Shown: in pieces, positions 6,655 to 14,189 of the stretch
Layout of the letters: each line of letters opens with the position of its first letter
Position numbering within the stretch: the stretch's first letter is position 1
NCBI GenBank assembly: GCA_900766045.1
Contig: CAAFTW010000054.1
Coordinates: 1 to 24,223 of the forward strand
Direction of reading: 5' to 3'
Length of the DNA: 24,223 nucleotides
Origin: Clostridia bacterium
GTDB lineage: Bacteria; Bacillota; Clostridia; Peptostreptococcales; Anaerovoracaceae
Program-made: the position numbers and the translations under genes
The notes under the pieces: model-generated
Seen by the model: only the letters and a program-made list of their open reading frames with translations
Told to the model about the DNA's origin: nothing
Databases searched by the model: none

Positions 6655-8847
6655 TTACATCAGTTTGGTGTCTTCCAGTTTACGTTCAAAGTATGCATTC
6701 ATCCGGATAACCGGTTTTCTCAGGACCAGTCCCAGGAGCAGCATCGGAATCAGCCAGCAGCAGAGCTTCAGAAGCGACAGCCAGTAGGTGTTTCCGTACA
6801 TTCCGGCGATGCATTCCCTCATGGCAGTCATGCTGTGAACGAAGGGCAGGAAAGGATAGATCATACGGAAAGCCTTTGGTGCCATTTCGATCGGGAAGGT
6901 TCCTCCCGAGCCTGCAATCTGAAGCACCATCAGGACGACGCAGATGGCTTTTCCCACATCTCCAAAAGACAGGGTGAAGGTGTACATGATGTTTACGTAC
7001 ACGAAGCTGGTTACCCAGCCGGCCAGAAGAAGGAGGAAGGGATGCAGGCACTGAATCTGAAGGTAGAGGACGTCTCCAAGGGTGATCAGGGTGGCCTGAA
7101 TCAGTCCGACGATCGTAAACAGAATCAGCCGGCCGAAGTAAAATTCATGCGGCCGGAGGTTTTTAATCAGCCGTCTTCTGCTCTTTGAAAGCTCGGTTTT
7201 CATCAGTGCAATGAGCATGACGGCGCCGACCCACATGGCCAGAGTGGAGTAGAAAGGCGCCATGGCTGAGCCGTAGTTGGCTACTTTGTAGACGGCGACT
7301 TTCTGTACTTCGACAGGAGCGGACAGGAAGCTGCCGATATCGGAAGATGAATTTCCCATGATCTTTGTCAGTTCCTGAAGAGACCCGGTCGCGATGACGC
7401 GGCGGATGCCTTTAATGACTTTTCCGAGCTGCGCGTCGGCCTTCTGAAGCCGTGCAGACGTTTTCTTCAGCTGTCGATGAAGCTGTTTCAGGCTTCCGGA
7501 TGTTCCGGCGCTGATGGAAAGCGCGTTTGAAGATACGGAGGAAAGAATGTCTGAAGTTCTGTCCAGTGCATCTGCGGTGTTCAGAAAGGAAGAATAGGCC
7601 TTCTGAAGCTGGGCTTTCCAGCTGCTGTCGTATTTCTTATTCAGGCCGCTGACGGCAGAGCGGATTTTACTCAGGTCATTTTTTACGCTGCTGCGGTAAC
7701 TGGACAGATCGGTCTGTCCCTTTGAAATTGCCGCCCTGCTGCTGGAAAGGTCGGTCTGAAGCTGCTCCATCAGGGAGATGATGCTGTCCATACGGCCCAG
7801 AATTTTCGCATTGGCCCGGTGGGCGGCGGTCATGGAATCGGGAATTGCATCATCCAGGGTCTTCAGATTGTTTCTGACGGTTTTGTATTTTGTCAGGATG
7901 GTGCTGACGTCGCTCTGGACATCCGCAATGGATGAATCCGCGGCTTTAGCGCTGGTATTCAGGTCAGACAGAGCGGAGCCGGTTCTTTTATCCAGCTGTG
8001 CATAGACCTGATCGATCTGCTTCGTGAGCTGGTCCATGCCGGAAAGCGTGCTCTTCAGTGAGGCCGAAGTCAGGTCCGTTTTCTTCTTGATCTTTTTTAT
8101 TTTGTCCCTTGTGTTTCCTGTGTGCACGCCGGAGCTCTTCAGAATCGATGAGCTTGTGTTCAGGATGGAAGACAGAGAACCGGTCATGTTGGAAAGGGCG
8201 CTGATCATCATCTGCGTGGAGCGCAGGGAGGAGCGCGCGTCTTTCAGATTGCTCTCGAAATTGGTCAGAAGCTGGGTGCCGCTGGTCGTTCCGGTGAGCT
8301 TCGACAGGCTGTCCATCAGGTCCAGCTCGACCTGCACCAGGGTTGACATAAAGTTTTCGCTGACACTCTGCTTGATGGAGCTGGCGGTTTTATCGGTTAC
8401 CTTAGGAGCGATGGCATTTTCTTTCTGATTGACATAATAATGGATGTGTGTGGCGTGTGCGCTGGTGCTGAACATACTCATCATGTCGTTGCTGAAGGTC
8501 TTCGGAATGACGATGGCGGCGTAGTAGTCTCCGCTTTTTACGCCGTTCATGGCGTCTTTATTGCTGGTGAAGACCCAGTGCATTTTTGTGTTTTTCCGGA
8601 GTTCGTTAGTTACAGATTCGCCGACATTGATCTTGAGAGGGATCAGTTCTCCGGTGTAGCCTTTGTCGGAATTGACGACGGCGATCTTAAGCTGGTCGGT
8701 GCTGCCGTAGGGATCCCAGCTGGCGGCGATGTTAAACCAGGCATAGAGGCAGGGAACGACGGAAAGTCCCATGATGACGATCAGGGCGATGACGTTGTTT
8801 TTCAGGCGGCTGATGTCGCCCATGAAAATTTTTATGATGTTTTTCAT
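6655..8847 (-). CDS. YhgE/Pip-family membrane protein, second gene of the pair
   Basis: 730-residue membrane protein of the YhgE/phage infection protein (Pip) family, which has an ABC-2-type transporter membrane domain but no ATPase of its own. One N-terminal membrane helix (about residues 19-42, NVIALIVIMGLSVVPCLYAW) is followed by the family signature YAWFNIAASWDPYGST and IAVVNSDKGY. A long extracytoplasmic region of some 450 residues follows, rich in Ser/Thr/Leu/Lys and heptad-like, probably coiled coil. The C-terminal ~230 residues contain about five membrane helices with the signature GGTFPIEMAPKAFR. Known family members include the Lactococcus Pip phage receptor and relatives of EsaA. 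Its start overlaps the upstream paralogue by four bases (ATGA), with GAAAGGAG upstream. Likely a partner in a heteromeric envelope complex; cargo unknown. Confidence 0.9.
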   Translation of the reverse strand: MKNIIKIFMGDISRLKNNVIALIVIMGLSVVPCLYAWFNIAASWDPYGSTDQLKIAVVNSDKGYTGELIPLKINVGESVTNELRKNTKMHWVFTSNKDAMNGVKSGDYYAAIVIPKTFSNDMMSMFSTSAHATHIHYYVNQKENAIAPKVTDKTASSIKQSVSENFMSTLVQVELDLMDSLSKLTGTTSGTQLLTNFESNLKDARSSLRSTQMMISALSNMTGSLSSILNTSSSILKSSGVHTGNTRDKIKKIKKKTDLTSASLKSTLSGMDQLTKQIDQVYAQLDKRTGSALSDLNTSAKAADSSIADVQSDVSTILTKYKTVRNNLKTLDDAIPDSMTAAHRANAKILGRMDSIISLMEQLQTDLSSSRAAISKGQTDLSSYRSSVKNDLSKIRSAVSGLNKKYDSSWKAQLQKAYSSFLNTADALDRTSDILSSVSSNALSISAGTSGSLKQLHRQLKKTSARLQKADAQLGKVIKGIRRVIATGSLQELTKIMGNSSSDIGSFLSAPVEVQKVAVYKVANYGSAMAPFYSTLAMWVGAVMLIALMKTELSKSRRRLIKNLRPHEFYFGRLILFTIVGLIQATLITLGDVLYLQIQCLHPFLLLLAGWVTSFVYVNIMYTFTLSFGDVGKAICVVLMVLQIAGSGGTFPIEMAPKAFRMIYPFLPFVHSMTAMRECIAGMYGNTYWLSLLKLCCWLIPMLLLGLVLRKPVIRMNAYFERKLEDTKLM

Positions 8848-11450
8848 TCGTCGTCATCTCCTTTCCGGCGTTTTCTTCTCTTTGACGCTGCGGTCCGGAT
8901 GCGCTGCAGGAGCTCTTCCTGAGGAACATCGCGGATGCCGAGGCGGTTGATCAGGTTATCGTGAATGTATTCCAGCACGATCAGGTAGATCGCAATGGCG
9001 ACCATGGAAATCACCCACAAAGACAGGAACAGCAGCTTATGGTTGATTCCGAAGGCCAGGAAGAGGAAGATCAGCGGGATGATGAGAAGGGCGCGGAATC
9101 CTCTCTTCACGCGGCGCGGGTATTTCTGTTCAAAGCGGATTCCCCTTTCGACAACGGCCTGACGGCCTTCCTGTTCCTCGGTCAGGATCTGCAGCATCTG
9201 GCTCAGGCTGGCCCGGCTTCTGACTGCACTTTCCTTTTCACAGCTCATAAATCCGGTCCTGGCCAGTCGGTCGTCGAAGAGATTGTTCAGGTTCAGAATG
9301 GCCCGCTGTACGACTAACCCGAAGAATAGTGCCAGTCCGGCAAAGATCATCAGGATTCCCAGATTCTTCCAGTAGGTGTGATCGTAATAACCTGCTATGC
9401 ATTCCCGCAGAGCCTTGATGCTGTAGGAAAATGGCAGAAGCGGATGGAGCCGCTGGAAAAACTGCGGGGTCATCTCTATCGGGTAAGTTCCCGAAGACGC
9501 CGGAATCTGCAGGATGACCAGAAGGACGCAGAGCGCCCGTCCGATGTGATTGAAGGTCAGACAGAGCGAGTACTCGACAGAAACGAAGACGAAGGAAGTG
9601 ATCAGCGAGGCGATAAAGAACCAGACCGGATGCAGGCACTGTACCTTGAGAAGATACAGGTCTCCTGCCGCGATGATGGCCGCCTGAATCAGCCCGAGGA
9701 AAATGAACAGCAGCCATCTTCCAAAGTAGGCCTGTGAAGCCGTAAATTCCGGAATTGCATCGTCCGCGTCGGCACGCAGTTTGAGGATTGCCGCAAGAAT
9801 GATGCCGCTGACCCAGATGGCAAGATCCGTGTAAAACGGTGTCATGGCAGAACCGTAATTTTTCACCGGATAGAAGACATGACTCTGCATCTTGATCGGA
9901 TTGGCCATGAAGGAGGCGAGCTCCTTCGTGTTCGTATTCGTCATGGACAGAAGTTTTTTATAAGCAGCGGAAGAAACCAGCGTATTCAGATCTGTCCGGA
10001 TCTGCTCCAGGTCTTTTCTCGCGGCTTTCAGGGTATTCTTCGAGGCGGAAAGGGCAGAGCTGGTGCTGCTTAATCCACGGCTCACGGCTTTCAGTGTACT
10101 TTTTACCTGCTTCGTATCAGATGGCAGGTCTTCAAAAATTGATTTTGCGCTTTCGCAGGCGGTAATTGCTGTGTTAAAGCTGTCATTCATGGTTTCTGTA
10201 CTTCCGCTGTAGAGGCTGTTTTTCATTTTTTGAAGATTCTTATTTCCAGCCGCTGTCAGGCTGCTGATGGAAGAATTCAGTTCCTCTGCCTGTGTGTTGG
10301 CCTTACTGACTGCTGAATTGGCAGATTCCAGCGCAGAAAGAATTTTCCTGCATTTCGCGTTCTGCTCATTCAGCAGGGTGATCTGTCTGCTGATGTCAGA
10401 AGAAAGCTTCGTGTCGGTCTTCAGCAGCTCGTGCAGGCTTTCCAGCTGGTCGATCATTTCCTGATTGGAACGGATGATGGTATTCATCTGCGTAATCTGG
10501 GAATCCACTTCTGCATTGGCTCTGCTGATGGAAGAGGTCAGCTTTCCGGAAGCCGTCATGGTGTCATTCTGAAGGCTGCTGATGGCAGCAGAAGCTGTAT
10601 CTGCAGAATTGTTCAGTGTTCCCGCATAACTTAAGCTGCTCTTTCTGGCGGCTTTCAGAAGCTTTTCTGTGTTATTGACCGTTGCCAGAGCATCAGCAGA
10701 CGTACTGTTCAGCTGGTCCAGCAGTTTATTGGTGGCAGAAATGGTTTTCTGCGCATCTCTGCAGTTGTTCTGAAAACTGCTGATGGTCTTCTGTGAGTCC
10801 GACAGGTTTTCCGATGCAGAAGAAAGGCTGGACAGGACATTGTTTTTCGCGTTTGTCAGTCTGCCCCGGGAGTCAGCGATGGAAGTTCCCAGTGCCTGCG
10901 TGATCGTGTCCGAGACGACAGAGACGAAGGTCTGGTTGATTTTCAGCTGGATGGTGGATGCACCGGTGTCCGTAACCTTCGGCGCTACTGCGTTTTTCTT
11001 TTCATTGCTGTAGTAGATAATCTGCGGCCGGTGAATCTTTCCATTCAGAATACTGAGGATGGAGGATGAGAAATTGCTCGGAATCACGATGGCGGCATAA
11101 TATTTTCCACTCTGGACACCCTTCATGGCCTGCCGGCTTCCGACGAACTGCCAGCCCAGCTGTACATTTTTCTTTAGATTCTTGACCACCATACTGCCGA
11201 GCGCAATGTTCGACTGCTGATTTTTCGCAGATGAACGGAAGGAAGCCGCATGGAACGTTCCTCCCTGATCTAGGTTCACAACCGCAATTTTGATGTTTCT
11301 GGTGTTGCTGTAAGGGTCCATGTTGGCCGCAATGTTAAACCAGGCGTACAGCGCCGGAATCAGGCACACACCGATGATGACAATGAGCGCGATCAGGTTG
11401 GATCCGAGCCGTTTCAGGTCCCGGAAGAAGATTTTCCAGATCATGGACAA
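8844..11450 (-). CDS. YhgE/Pip-family membrane protein with extra C-terminal membrane domain
   Basis: First gene of the pair, about 868 residues from the preferred TTG start at 11448-11450, which has GAGGAGGAG six bases upstream. An ATG two codons later (11444) is the alternative; a longer frame to 11510 has no ribosome site. Architecture: N-terminal helix (GSNLIALIVIIGVCLIPAL), signature YAWFNIAANMDPYSNT, a Ser/Asn/Lys-rich extracytoplasmic coiled-coil region, and a C-terminal ABC-2 membrane domain with SGTYPIEMTPQFFQ. Unlike its neighbour it continues about 140 residues beyond the ABC-2 domain. That extension has a cytoplasmic-looking charged segment, two more membrane helices (ALLIIPLIFLFLAFGI; LFLSLWVISMVAIAIYLIV) and a basic tail ending RKRRKGDDDE. 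The paralogues are divergent, suggesting an old duplication and a hetero-oligomer rather than redundancy. Confidence 0.9.
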   Translation of the reverse strand: MSMIWKIFFRDLKRLGSNLIALIVIIGVCLIPALYAWFNIAANMDPYSNTRNIKIAVVNLDQGGTFHAASFRSSAKNQQSNIALGSMVVKNLKKNVQLGWQFVGSRQAMKGVQSGKYYAAIVIPSNFSSSILSILNGKIHRPQIIYYSNEKKNAVAPKVTDTGASTIQLKINQTFVSVVSDTITQALGTSIADSRGRLTNAKNNVLSSLSSASENLSDSQKTISSFQNNCRDAQKTISATNKLLDQLNSTSADALATVNNTEKLLKAARKSSLSYAGTLNNSADTASAAISSLQNDTMTASGKLTSSISRANAEVDSQITQMNTIIRSNQEMIDQLESLHELLKTDTKLSSDISRQITLLNEQNAKCRKILSALESANSAVSKANTQAEELNSSISSLTAAGNKNLQKMKNSLYSGSTETMNDSFNTAITACESAKSIFEDLPSDTKQVKSTLKAVSRGLSSTSSALSASKNTLKAARKDLEQIRTDLNTLVSSAAYKKLLSMTNTNTKELASFMANPIKMQSHVFYPVKNYGSAMTPFYTDLAIWVSGIILAAILKLRADADDAIPEFTASQAYFGRWLLFIFLGLIQAAIIAAGDLYLLKVQCLHPVWFFIASLITSFVFVSVEYSLCLTFNHIGRALCVLLVILQIPASSGTYPIEMTPQFFQRLHPLLPFSYSIKALRECIAGYYDHTYWKNLGILMIFAGLALFFGLVVQRAILNLNNLFDDRLARTGFMSCEKESAVRSRASLSQMLQILTEEQEGRQAVVERGIRFEQKYPRRVKRGFRALLIIPLIFLFLAFGINHKLLFLSLWVISMVAIAIYLIVLEYIHDNLINRLGIRDVPQEELLQRIRTAASKRRKRRKGDDDE

Positions 11451-11623
11451 AATATACTCCTCCTCTGGTTCTATCAAGGCCGCACCTTTACCGGGGCGCA
11501 GAGGGCGCATCAGGGCATAGGGTCAGCCGGAATGTTTACGTGCTTTCTTGCTGTTTGTTTTTTGTCCGTGAAAAGACAAAGGAAGATACTTGCTGCGTGT
11601 CGTTCTGTCTTAACTATCGTTTC

Positions 11624-11653
11624 ATTATAACCTGAATGTTTGCCTGGCATCAA
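11624..11653 (-). promoter_or_regulatory. Promoter of the YhgE/Pip gene pair
   Basis: Minus-strand -35 TTGATG (11648-11653) and perfect -10 TATAAT (11624-11629), spacing 18. This predicts a start near 11617 and an untranslated leader of about 165 bases. The interval 11451-11623 holds no convincing gene; it contains a short TGTC/GACA inverted repeat around 11563-11578. Confidence 0.65.
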
Positions 11654-11673
11654 GGTCCGCGAGAACTTCCGGG

Positions 11674-11750
11674 AGGCGTTCCAGGCATCCGGCTGCTTAC
11701 AAGCTCACAGAAGCAAGCCTAGAGATTTGTCTGCGAAAACGTCCACCAGC
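11674..11750 (+). repeat. Structured repeat, copy A (upstream of 5-FCL gene)
   Basis: A ~75-bp element repeated downstream of the next gene (12411-12484). The first 23 bases are identical in both copies (core GCGTTCCAGGCATCCGGC), then AGCTCACAGAA (11702-11712) is shared. Next comes a hairpin CAAGC...ATTTG (11714-11718, 11725-11729) with a six-base loop, then CGAAAA, and near the end TCC and CCAGC. The hairpin differs from copy B by changes that keep pairing. The element ends three bases before the -35 box of the 5-FCL gene. I do not recognise a known RNA family. Confidence 0.6.
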
Positions 11751-11752
11751 TC

Positions 11753-11782
11753 TTGACATTATCCGATAGCAGGGATTAGTAT
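11753..11782 (+). promoter_or_regulatory. Promoter of the 5-FCL gene
   Basis: Perfect -35 TTGACA (11753-11758) and -10 TAGTAT (11777-11782), spacing 18. The start would be near 11789, about 23 bases before the coding start, with AGGAGG in the leader. Confidence 0.65.
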
Positions 11783-11811
11783 TTACGCAGCTTGAATGCA
11801 GGAGGTATGTC

Positions 11812-12393
11812 ATGGGAGCACAGGAGATTAAGGCGGAGAAAAAACGAATCCGTGCAGAAGTGAAAGAGACGGTGAAGCAGCTGGATCAGAGTTACTGCGA
11901 GGCTGCAGATGAAAAAATCAGAGAGGCAATACTTTCGCTTCCGGAATATCAGAAGGCGGATACGGTATTCTGTTTCGTCAGCATGGACACGGAAGTGGAT
12001 ACGCACCGGCTGATTCGGCAGATGCTGAAGGATGGAAAACGGGTTGGCGTTCCGCGCTGCCATGGCCTCGGAAAGATGGACGCCTATGAAATAAAAAGCC
12101 TCGAGAAAGATCTGGAACCGGGCACCTGGGGAATTCTGGAGCCGAAGGAAAACTGTGCTCTGGTATCTCCGGAGGAATTTCAGCTTGCCATCGTGCCCTG
12201 CTGCAGCTGCAGTCATGATGGGAAGCGGCTCGGCTACGGAGGCGGTTTCTACGACCGCTATCTGAATAAAACAGAAGCGGTCCGCGCGATCGTATGCCGG
12301 GAGAAAATCATGAGAGAAGATATCCCGATGGAGGAGCATGATCTTCTGATGGATCTGGTTATTTCTGAAGAAGGAGTAAGAAATCTGCGCTGA
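11812..12393 (+). CDS. 5-formyltetrahydrofolate cyclo-ligase (methenyltetrahydrofolate synthetase)
   Basis: Converts 5-formyl-THF to 5,10-methenyl-THF with ATP, returning a folate storage or inhibitory form to one-carbon metabolism. The 193-residue product is the usual family length. Near the N-terminus are the basic helix EKKRIRAEVKE and the FVSMDTEVDT strand, where family members bind substrate and nucleotide. At residues 138-151 is the diagnostic loop KRLGYGGGFYDRYL. The preceding CCSCSHDG replaces the more usual hydrophobic VPGVAFD region and gives a cysteine-rich strand (Cys130, Cys131, Cys133). AGGAGG lies six bases before the ATG. The gene is alone and bracketed by the two repeat copies. 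Confidence in function is high. Confidence 0.94.
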   Translation: MGAQEIKAEKKRIRAEVKETVKQLDQSYCEAADEKIREAILSLPEYQKADTVFCFVSMDTEVDTHRLIRQMLKDGKRVGVPRCHGLGKMDAYEIKSLEKDLEPGTWGILEPKENCALVSPEEFQLAIVPCCSCSHDGKRLGYGGGFYDRYLNKTEAVRAIVCREKIMREDIPMEEHDLLMDLVISEEGVRNLR

Positions 12394-12410
12394 AAGAGCT
12401 GAGTCAGAGC

Positions 12411-12484
12411 AGGCGTTCCAGGCATCCGGCTGCGTGCAGCTCACAGAAACAGGTTTGTAGACCTGTCGAAAAAATCCCTCCAGC
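12411..12484 (+). repeat. Structured repeat, copy B (downstream of 5-FCL gene)
   Basis: Second copy of the element at 11674-11750, in the same orientation. The identical 23-base head is at 12411-12433 and AGCTCACAGAA at 12438-12448. The hairpin arms are CAGGT (12450-12454) and ACCTG (12461-12465), again with a six-base loop, followed by CGAAAA. Surrounding bases (GAGCTG at 12397-12402 with CAGCTC at 12436-12441) offer a longer-range stem in this copy. It begins 18 bases after the 5-FCL stop. Bases 12485-12561 hold nothing else recognisable. Confidence 0.6.
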
Positions 12485-12561
12485 GCCTGACACGATCGCT
12501 TTCTGCAGAAATCTTTACACGGATTTTAAGAGAAACTACATACAATTCCAGCTTTTCAGGA

Positions 12562-12567
12562 TATAAT
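12562..12567 (+). promoter_or_regulatory. Candidate -10 box for the nuclease gene
   Basis: A perfect TATAAT; the -35 region 17 bases upstream (CATACA, 12539-12544) is weak. If used, transcription starts near 12574, downstream of the ATG at 12566, which would rule that ATG out as the nuclease start. Confidence 0.45.
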
Positions 12568-12624
12568 GAAGGTGGGAAGAGAAATAAGATTCCCTTCCAT
12601 AAAGTTAAACAGAAACGCCTGTCT

Positions 12625-12640
12625 GGAGGTGATTCCTATT
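12625..12640 (+). promoter_or_regulatory. Very strong ribosome binding site facing an in-frame ATT codon
   Basis: GGAGGTGAT (12625-12633) is a nine-base match to the anti-Shine-Dalgarno end of 16S rRNA. The codon at the ideal distance (12638-12640, eight bases after GGAGG) is ATT, in frame with the nuclease. No ATG, GTG or TTG lies at a usable distance; the next in-frame GTG (12653) is 23 bases away. Confidence 0.55.
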
Positions 12641-14083
12641 TCACGTAAAACTGTGAGTGAGAAGGTAACGGTACGCTGCGCAGGCATGGCATCCAGTGAT
12701 GTCACCGGATCCTGCTATCTGGTTGAATGTCCGACCGGAGAGAAGATCCTGCTGGACTGCGGAATTTATCAGTCGGGAAATATCGTTGAAGCGTACAAGA
12801 ATAATCGCCGGAAATTTTCTTTCAAGCCAAAGGAAATTACTGCGGTGATTGTATCCCATCTGAACGCGGATCATTTCTGCCTGCTGCCGAAGTTCGCGGC
12901 AGAAGGAGGAGATTGTCCGTATTACATTTCAGAGGAAAGCGTCGAGTTCGTCCGTCCGATTCTGGAAGATTCGGCGAGGATTATGGAACGTGACGCAAAA
13001 ATCCTTTCAAAGAAGAGTTCTGCCCCGCAGAAGCCGGTCTATAGCATGGAAGACGTCAGTCTGGCATTGCCGCATTTCCGGGGCTGCGAAGAAAAAACAA
13101 TGCACCGGATTACGGATCAGGTCAGTTTCCGCCTTGTTCCCGCAGGACATATCTTCGGATCCTGTCAGATCGAGCTCTATATTACTCTTCCATCCGGGAC
13201 CGTGAAAAAGATCTGTTACACCGGCGATCTGGGGAACTCCCTGTTCGAGCAGCCTTTTGTCGAAGATTATGAGCCGCTCGTGAAATGTTCTATGCTGATC
13301 GGGGAAACCACCTATAACGATCCGAAACGGTCGGCCAAGAAGTGCCAGCGCCGCAAGGACCTGGAACTGATGGAGAAAACAATCCGGGAAGTATGTATCG
13401 AAAATGACGGAATAATCTTAATTCCGACCTTTGCAATGCAGAGAACGGAAACCATGCTGTATATGCTCTGGAAAATTTTTCATGAGGATAAAACATTTAA
13501 AGTGCCGATTGTAATTGATTCTCCGCTGGCCGTAAAATTGCTTGGCTGTTACAGCAGGAGCCTGAAGGGCGGGGAGAAAGAAAAGTTCGACGAGATGATG
13601 AGCTGGGAAAATATCCGCATTATTGAAGACCGCGAAGAGAGCTTGGCCTGCATCGCCGATCCTTCTCCTAAAGTCGTCTGCTCGGCCTCCGGCATGCTGA
13701 GTCAGGGCCGTTCCGTGCAGTATCTGAAGGAAATTCTGCCGAGGAGAAACTGCTGCATCCTGACCTGCGGCTATATGGTAGAAGACAGTCTGGGCTGGAA
13801 AATCAAGCACCGCTCTGAACAGAAGACGCTTACCATCGACCACAAGTCCTGCCGCTGCCGCTGCAGCGTCAAGAGTCTGGACAGTTTCAGCAGTCACGCC
13901 CAGTATTCTCAGCTGATGGATACCTATATGGATGCCGCGGAGCGCGGCTGCAGTCTGATCTGGCTGGTTCACGGCGACAAAGGGAAACTGGACATGAAGT
14001 CTGCCCTTGAAAACAGAATTTCTAAAATCTGCAAGACGACCAGAATTGTAGCAACAAACAGGGATACGGCTGCCCATGTATAA
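12638..14083 (+). CDS. Beta-CASP metallo-beta-lactamase-fold nuclease, altered metal motif
   Basis: Member of the CPSF73/RNase J-type family of metal-dependent RNA nucleases. Counting from the ATT at 12638 (481 residues), motif 2 reads SHLNADH (His74, Asn76, Asp78, His79), where the family has HxHxDH. Motif 3 is AGHIFGS (His171) and motif 4 is TGDLGN (Asp197). The beta-CASP part shows PTFAMQRTETMLY, IDSPLAVKLL, SASGMLSQGR and FSSHAQYS (His420), then LVHGDKGKLD. Fold and most ligands are intact, so the His-to-Asn change at position 76 is the notable oddity. A start at 12566 would add 24 residues (MKVGREIRFPSIKL...) unlike family members, which begin close to the VTGSCYLVE strand. The product is probably cytoplasmic. 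Substrate unknown; RNA is likely. Confidence 0.88.
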   Translation: MSRKTVSEKVTVRCAGMASSDVTGSCYLVECPTGEKILLDCGIYQSGNIVEAYKNNRRKFSFKPKEITAVIVSHLNADHFCLLPKFAAEGGDCPYYISEESVEFVRPILEDSARIMERDAKILSKKSSAPQKPVYSMEDVSLALPHFRGCEEKTMHRITDQVSFRLVPAGHIFGSCQIELYITLPSGTVKKICYTGDLGNSLFEQPFVEDYEPLVKCSMLIGETTYNDPKRSAKKCQRRKDLELMEKTIREVCIENDGIILIPTFAMQRTETMLYMLWKIFHEDKTFKVPIVIDSPLAVKLLGCYSRSLKGGEKEKFDEMMSWENIRIIEDREESLACIADPSPKVVCSASGMLSQGRSVQYLKEILPRRNCCILTCGYMVEDSLGWKIKHRSEQKTLTIDHKSCRCRCSVKSLDSFSSHAQYSQLMDTYMDAAERGCSLIWLVHGDKGKLDMKSALENRISKICKTTRIVATNRDTAAHV

Positions 14084-14092
14084 CCGTATCCC
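14061..14092 (+). terminator. Hairpin across the nuclease stop codon
   Basis: GGGATACGG (14061-14069) pairs perfectly with CCGTATCCC (14084-14092), spanning the last codons and stop. The following bases (TGAACGTGTCTTTC) contain only a weak T-rich stretch, so termination may be inefficient or the hairpin may protect the 3' end. Confidence 0.4.
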
Positions 14093-14121
14093 TGAACGTG
14101 TCTTTCGTGCGTTTTACAGGT

Positions 14122-14172
14122 CTGTGCGCAGGGAAAGGGCGGAGTTTACTCCTTATTGTTTCCCGTGCACAG
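14122..14172. terminator. Long interrupted hairpin between convergent genes
   Basis: CTGTGC (14122-14127) with GCACAG (14167-14172), GGGAAA (14131-14136) with TTTCCC (14159-14164), and an inner GGAG/CTCC pair form one extended stem. It lies between the convergent nuclease and arsM genes. It lacks a good T-run on either strand, so a terminator role is only likely by position. Confidence 0.45.
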
Positions 14173-14189
14173 ATAAAAAGCGAAATGTA

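Noticed and set aside
11671..11760. THF riboswitch or 6S RNA next to the folate gene
   Set aside because: The conserved bases do not match the tetrahydrofolate riboswitch core I know. The element lies upstream of the promoter and a second copy is downstream of the gene. The 6S RNA link to this gene is a proteobacterial arrangement, and length and structure do not fit.
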